This document shows, piece by piece, positions 30,566 to 33,885 of a stretch of DNA of 33,885 nt. Within the stretch, counting starts at the first letter, position 1, and every line of letters starts with the position of its first letter. The position numbers were made by a program, and so were the translations under genes. Origin of the DNA: an uncultured Succinivibrionaceae bacterium (GTDB taxonomy: Bacteria; Pseudomonadota; Gammaproteobacteria; Enterobacterales; Succinivibrionaceae); assembly GCA_900539665.1 (NCBI GenBank), contig UQCV01000016.1, forward strand, positions 1 to 33,885, given 5' to 3'. The notes beneath the pieces were generated by a model. The model saw nothing but the letters and a program-made list of their open reading frames with translations. It did no database searches and was not told where the DNA came from.

Positions 30566-31053
30566 TATTTGCCACGTAAGTTCTTTTTCATGACTCGGGC
30601 TTTATCGCGCTGCCATTCACGGTCTTTTATGGTATCGCGCTTGTCATGATCTTGTTTACCGCGACAAACCCCGATTTCAGCTTTGATAAAACATTTTTTC
30701 CAATAAAGCTTAAGTGGTACTGCTGTGACCCCTGCTTTATCGATTTGTCCAATTAGCTTATCGATTTCTCGTCTGTTTAAAAGTAGTTTTCTGGTTCTTG
30801 TTGGGTCGCAAACTACATGGCTACAAGCTTGAGATAGTGGGGTAATGGTAGCCCCGAAGAGAAATACTTCATGGTTTTTTAGCAAAATATAACCATCAAC
30901 GATGCTCGCGCGACCGGCTCTTAAAGCTTTGACTTCCCAACCTTGAAGTTCAATACCGGCTTCAATTCGTTGTTCAATAAAATATTCATGGCTGGCTCTC
31001 TTGTTGACAGCAATGGTCCCGCCGGCATTATCGTTTTTTTTCTTTTCTGCCAT
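30565..31053 (-). CDS. smpB: SsrA-binding protein SmpB
   Basis: SmpB binds the tRNA-like part of tmRNA and brings it to stalled ribosomes. The 162 aa include NKRASHEYFIEQRIEAGIELQGWEVKALR near residue 18, ATITPLSQACSHVVCDPTRTRKLLL near 69, the GxxRGKQ-like VCRGKQDHDKRDTIKDREWQRD near 130 and a basic C-terminal tail, which monitors the empty mRNA channel. Family length is about 160. ssrA follows on the same strand with its own promoter. The leader is long and begins with a palindrome (31335-31363). Confidence 0.96.
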   Translation of the reverse strand: MAEKKKNDNAGGTIAVNKRASHEYFIEQRIEAGIELQGWEVKALRAGRASIVDGYILLKNHEVFLFGATITPLSQACSHVVCDPTRTRKLLLNRREIDKLIGQIDKAGVTAVPLKLYWKKCFIKAEIGVCRGKQDHDKRDTIKDREWQRDKARVMKKNLRGK

Positions 31054-31334
31054 TTTTAAGCTCCCGCAGGATTCATCTTAAATCCGTATCCTAGTTAAGA
31101 CATTACTTACGGCTTGAAGTGGTTTGTGAGCCTTTAATGTAATGTTCTTTATAAAAACATTGGCTTACCTAATTACTTCAAACTAGTACTAAATCGTGAC
31201 CATTATTTTTGCAAGATGCTCTTACTCAAGCGGGACGTTATTTGGGTAAATTGACGTACCATTGGGGTTTTACAGTAGAGCGTATGAGTGCATCTAAGGG
31301 TCTAAAACATACTTTATAGTATGGTAAAACGTTG
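31054..31334. other. Long leader region upstream of smpB
   Basis: No gene that I can support; a 65-codon minus frame upstream of and across this region has no ribosome-binding site or familiar features. CATACT/AGTATG at 31309-31324 forms a second small hairpin just downstream of the palindrome. Confidence 0.4.
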
Positions 31335-31363
31335 AGGCCAAACTCAAACTTTGAGTATGGCCT
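31335..31363 (-). repeat. 29-bp palindrome at the predicted smpB transcript start
   Basis: AGGCCA-A-ACTCAAA-C-TTTGAGT-A-TGGCCT is symmetric except for the single A/A mismatch and the central base. On the minus strand it begins about 10 bases after a TATAAT. Confidence 0.7.
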
Positions 31364-31373
31364 AGGAAATAAA

Positions 31374-31379
31374 ATTATA
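31374..31379 (-). promoter_or_regulatory. -10 element upstream of smpB
   Basis: Consensus TATAAT preceded by TGC (an extended -10) on the minus strand; no convincing -35. It predicts an smpB leader of about 310 bases. Confidence 0.5.
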
Positions 31380-31476
31380 GCATATATATTTACCAATTTC
31401 GGATCAACTTGAATTTTGCTAGTTGAGATAATCATTAAGAGGATTTTTTAGAGGCGGAGCCAATGGAAAGAAATGA

Positions 31477-31510
31477 ATAAAAAACCAAGCTCCCTCAAAG
31501 GAGCTTGGTT
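31477..31510 (-). terminator. Intrinsic terminator of icd
   Basis: Perfect AACCAAGCTCC/GGAGCTTGGTT stem (31483-31493 with 31500-31510), then TTTTATTC on the minus strand. About 100 bases past the icd stop. Confidence 0.88.
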
Positions 31511-31612
31511 ACTTATGGATTAAAGCGAAGCAATAAACATGTTTTCTCAAGGTAAAAGATTGCTTTGTGAAAAAACTTAAAGCTCCACTAAATCTTTGGT
31601 TCAAACCAAAGC

Positions 31613-32863
31613 TTACATCCCAACGATGATATCATCAGCAAATTCTGCAGTGCTACGTAAGGTTGCGTTTTCCATTAAGCTATAGAAATCAACGGTTACA
31701 GTGCGCTTTGAAATAGCCTTTTCCATACCATTTACAATAAGGTCAGCAGCTTCAGTCCAACCCATGTGACGGAGCATCATTTCAGCAGAAAGGATGATTG
31801 AGCCTGGGTTTGCCTTCTGGAGACCTGCAAGCTTTGGTGCAGTACCGTGGGTTGCTTCGAACAAAGCTACACCAGTACCAATGTTTGCGCCTGGAGCGAT
31901 ACCAATACCACCTACTTGAGCGGCTAAAGCGTCAGAGATGTAGTCGCCGTTTAAGTTCATGGCACAAACTACGTCGTAGTCAGCAGGGTAGAGGAGGATG
32001 TTTTGTAAGAAGGCATCAGCGATACAGTCTTTAACCACGATGGTGTGACCGTTCTTTGGATTCTTAAAGCTTACTACGCCATTTTCATCAGTAGTTGCCC
32101 CGTACTTTTCAGCGGCAAGAGCGTAACCCCATTTCTTGAAGCCACCTTCGGTGAACTTCATGATGTTGCCCTTGTGCACGATGGTAACTGACTTACGATC
32201 GTTGTCGATAGCGTAATCAAAAGCAGCTCCGATTAAACGTTCAGTACCTGCCTTAGACATTGGCTTAACACCGATACCACAGTTTTCAGTGAAACGAATC
32301 TTAGTAACATTCATTTCTTCAGTTAAGAATTTGATTACCTTAGTTGCGCCTTCAGAACCTGCTTCCCATTCGATCCCGGCGTAGATGTCTTCTGCGTTTT
32401 CACGGAAGATAACCATATCAGTGAGTTCTGGGTGCTTAACAGGTGAAGGTACACCTTGGAAATAACGTACAGGACGGAGACAGATATAAAGGTCAAGAGT
32501 CTGACGAAGAGAAACGTTAAGTGAACGAATCCCGCCCCCAACTGGAGTAGTTAATGGGCCTTTGATTGCAACGCAATAGTTCTTGATGAAGTCATAGGTT
32601 TCTTCTGGAAGCCATACGTTTTCACCGTAAACTTTAGTTGATTTTTCCCCAGCGTAGATTTCCATCCACTTAATCTGTCTTTGGCCAGCATATGCTTTAG
32701 CAACAGCTGCATCTACAACTTTCAACATTGCAGGGGTAACATCCTTACCGATGCCGTCGCCTTCAATATATGGAACAATTGGATTGTTAGGTACGGTTAA
32801 AACGCCGTTAGCATCAGCGGTAATGCCTTGACCATCTGCTGGGATAATAACTTTAGAGTCCAT
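31613..32863 (-). CDS. icd: NADP-dependent isocitrate dehydrogenase
   Basis: Icd oxidises isocitrate to 2-oxoglutarate. The 416 aa equal the E. coli length. Motifs are PYIEGDGIGKDVTPAML (about 32-48), the substrate and phosphorylation loop GGGIRSLNVSLRQ (about 109-121) with the serine that AceK phosphorylates in enterobacteria, VTIVHKGNIMKFTEGGFK (about 226-243), NLNGDYISDALAAQVGGIG (about 304-322) and ATHGTAPKLAG (about 338-348). The lysine and tyrosine of the NADP site region suggest the NADP type, judged by overall likeness to E. coli Icd. In an anaerobe it would serve 2-oxoglutarate and glutamate synthesis. Divergent from nudJ. Confidence 0.96.
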   Translation of the reverse strand: MDSKVIIPADGQGITADANGVLTVPNNPIVPYIEGDGIGKDVTPAMLKVVDAAVAKAYAGQRQIKWMEIYAGEKSTKVYGENVWLPEETYDFIKNYCVAIKGPLTTPVGGGIRSLNVSLRQTLDLYICLRPVRYFQGVPSPVKHPELTDMVIFRENAEDIYAGIEWEAGSEGATKVIKFLTEEMNVTKIRFTENCGIGVKPMSKAGTERLIGAAFDYAIDNDRKSVTIVHKGNIMKFTEGGFKKWGYALAAEKYGATTDENGVVSFKNPKNGHTIVVKDCIADAFLQNILLYPADYDVVCAMNLNGDYISDALAAQVGGIGIAPGANIGTGVALFEATHGTAPKLAGLQKANPGSIILSAEMMLRHMGWTEAADLIVNGMEKAISKRTVTVDFYSLMENATLRSTAEFADDIIVGM

Positions 32864-33209
32864 GAAATTTCCTTAATTGCGTTACAACAAATGAACTATG
32901 TTTTTGAAAATTGAGATGTACGATAGGTGTTCTCATATTCCGTGTATGCTTGATATTATAATGATGCGTTTATTGCAGTGCAATATGCGCCATGAGCTTG
33001 CTTGGTCCTTATGGTCCTTCGATAGGCATGCATGGCGAAATTTACTCCTGCTTTGTGGTTTTAATTACCTTTATGGTTGGTTGCCTGTGGTAAAATTCAA
33101 ATTATAGTTTTGCCTAGTGTGGCGTTACATTTTATTTGGCGTTCTACTTTACGTTTTAGTTTTTGGTTGTTTTAGAGAAGGTGCTTTTTAAGTACTTAAG
33201 GAACTTAAA
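32864..33209. other. Divergent icd-nudJ intergenic region
   Basis: About 345 bases with promoters expected in both directions. In E. coli rluE lies in this position; I see no trace of it. A 69-codon + frame (32898-33107) is Trp/Cys/Met-rich, lacks a good ribosome-binding site and looks spurious. Palindrome TTAAGTACTTAA (33188-33199) precedes nudJ. Confidence 0.5.
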
Positions 33210-33692
33210 ATGTCATTTAAGTTTAAACCTGTAGCGACAGTGTCGGTAATTGTCAGGTGTCAAGATAAGTATTTAATGGTTGAAGAGCGCTTGCCTAATG
33301 GCACGCCGATGTTTAATGTTCCTTCAGGACATCTTGAAGCAAGAGAAAGCATCATTGAAGGGGCTTTACGCGAATTAGACGAAGAAACAGGATTAAAAAG
33401 TCCCGTGTTGCATGGCTTAGTAGGGATCTATAATTTTGTGCAAAACAACTATTCCATCATAAGAAGCTGTTTCTATTTAGAATTAGATACCTTCCCAGAA
33501 CTTAGCCCTCATGATCCAGATGGAGATATCGTCGACGTTCATTGGTTGACGCTTGCAGAGTGCGAAGCGATCCCAAAATTCCAATGGCGTAATGAAATGG
33601 TTCTCGATTCTATTAAATCCTTCGCTCAAGGGGAACGCTATCCTTTGTCTGCAGTAAAAATCTACCAAAGAGTTTACTCTGAAAATCACTGA
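33210..33692 (+). CDS. nudJ: Nudix hydrolase NudJ (phosphatase NudJ type)
   Basis: NudJ hydrolyses nucleoside di- and triphosphates and, in E. coli, thiamine pyrophosphate-pathway intermediates. The Nudix box GHLEARESIIEGALRELDEETGL (about residues 40-62) has the full G-x5-E-x7-RE-x2-EE-x-G pattern. The C-terminal SFAQGERYPLSAVKIY resembles the YQSGQRYPLEMI tail of E. coli NudJ (153 aa; here 160). The neighbour icd supports the call. AAGGAA lies about 9 bases upstream. The TGA stop lies within the first bases of the 189-bp mobile fragment, so the last residues may have been set by the insertion. mnmA, usually next, is not seen before the window ends. Confidence 0.9.
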   Translation: MSFKFKPVATVSVIVRCQDKYLMVEERLPNGTPMFNVPSGHLEARESIIEGALRELDEETGLKSPVLHGLVGIYNFVQNNYSIIRSCFYLELDTFPELSPHDPDGDIVDVHWLTLAECEAIPKFQWRNEMVLDSIKSFAQGERYPLSAVKIYQRVYSENH

Positions 33693-33885
33693 CTGCTCCC
33701 ACGGGCAAGCCCGTGGGGTTCTGATTGAAGTGTAGCTTGTAATCGTACACCATTTTCAGGCTTTGGAGTTACAAGTGTAAATCTGTTTGAATCAGGACTT
33801 TTATTACCAAAGAGTCCTACGACCACATTAGCGGTAAATTTCTGTCTTACGACCAGGAAGTACAGTCAATCTTCCTAACATTTAG
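33689..33885 (-). mobile_element. IS200/IS605-like 3' end fragment, copy B of the 189-bp repeat
   Basis: Bases 33689-33877 match 3812-4000 except at 3 positions. The hairpin CCCACGGG-CAAG-CCCGTGGG is at 33698-33717. The minus frame reads the same TnpB-tail-like peptide and stops at TGA immediately past the hairpin arm. The three differences between copies all change amino acids, so coding is probably not under selection. Similarity fades after 33877, but only 8 bases remain, so the true right boundary is not visible. Confidence 0.6.

Noticed and set aside
30344..30649. Open frame of 101 codons on the + strand
   Set aside because: It lies antisense to the ssrA promoter and the end of smpB, and its translation has no familiar features.
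31238..31435. Open frame of 65 codons on the - strand upstream of smpB
   Set aside because: It spans the promoter and the palindrome, lacks a ribosome-binding site and resembles random AT-rich translation.
32898..33107. Open frame of 69 codons on the + strand between icd and nudJ
   Set aside because: Trp/Cys/Met-rich with no start signals; not like RluE, the gene expected in that place.

Overview
The window is a stretch of chromosome from a low-GC gammaproteobacterium. The evidence is gene content and local gene order: ttcA-uspE-fnr, msbA-lpxK, bamC-purC, rnr-rlmB-rpsF-rpsR-rplI, smpB-ssrA and nudJ next to icd are all enterobacterial-type neighbourhoods. LysC, ArgA, GlnS, MaoP and IHF-alpha are also gammaproteobacterial types. 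The AT-rich intergenic DNA, the missing priB and the core-metabolism set would fit an anaerobic, succinate-forming family such as Succinivibrionaceae. That placement is inference from memory, not a search.

Layout. 1-3.7 kb: ihfA and ttcA (+), facing uspE and fnr (-) across a bidirectional terminator. 3.8-4.0 kb: a 189-bp mobile-element end fragment. 4.2-8.2 kb: msbA, lpxK and a Bax-inhibitor-1/YccA-type membrane protein (+). 8.3-8.6 kb: an IS21-family remnant running into the lysC terminator. 8.6-12.8 kb, all on -: lysC with a lysine riboswitch, argA, and maoP with structured 5' and 3' untranslated regions. 13.1-18.0 kb, all on +: glnS, an unrecognised 164-aa gene, a small exported protein, bamC and purC. 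18.1-19.9 kb: four tRNA genes (Thr-CGT, Phe, Thr-TGT, Phe) in gene-poor DNA with a second IS21-type remnant and short tandem repeats. 20.6-27.1 kb: a very long rnr, rlmB, a short IS200/IS605-like non-autonomous element, and the rpsF-rpsR-rplI operon with a probable S6:S18 leader. 27.2-32.9 kb, all on -: pfkA, tpiA, ssrA (tmRNA), smpB and icd. 33.2 kb to the end: nudJ, directly abutted by a second copy of the 189-bp fragment.

How the genes fit together. Most are housekeeping. MsbA and LpxK act in lipid A export and synthesis, BamC in outer-membrane protein assembly, and LysC and ArgA open the lysine-family and arginine pathways. PfkA, TpiA and Icd are central carbon enzymes. SmpB and tmRNA rescue stalled ribosomes, and RNase R is the nuclease known to work with them. 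FNR is the anaerobic regulator and keeps all four cluster cysteines.

The least explained signals are: the paired 189-bp fragments, which look like the 3' end of an IS200/IS605 tnpB region plus its right-end hairpin; a pseudoknot-capable maoP 3' untranslated region; RNase R with about 370 extra N-terminal residues and an A8 run near its stop; several near-perfect palindromes (6.2, 18.1 and 31.3 kb); and two small genes between glnS and bamC that I do not recognise. I saw no CRISPR array, prophage, rRNA gene or recognisable defence operon.
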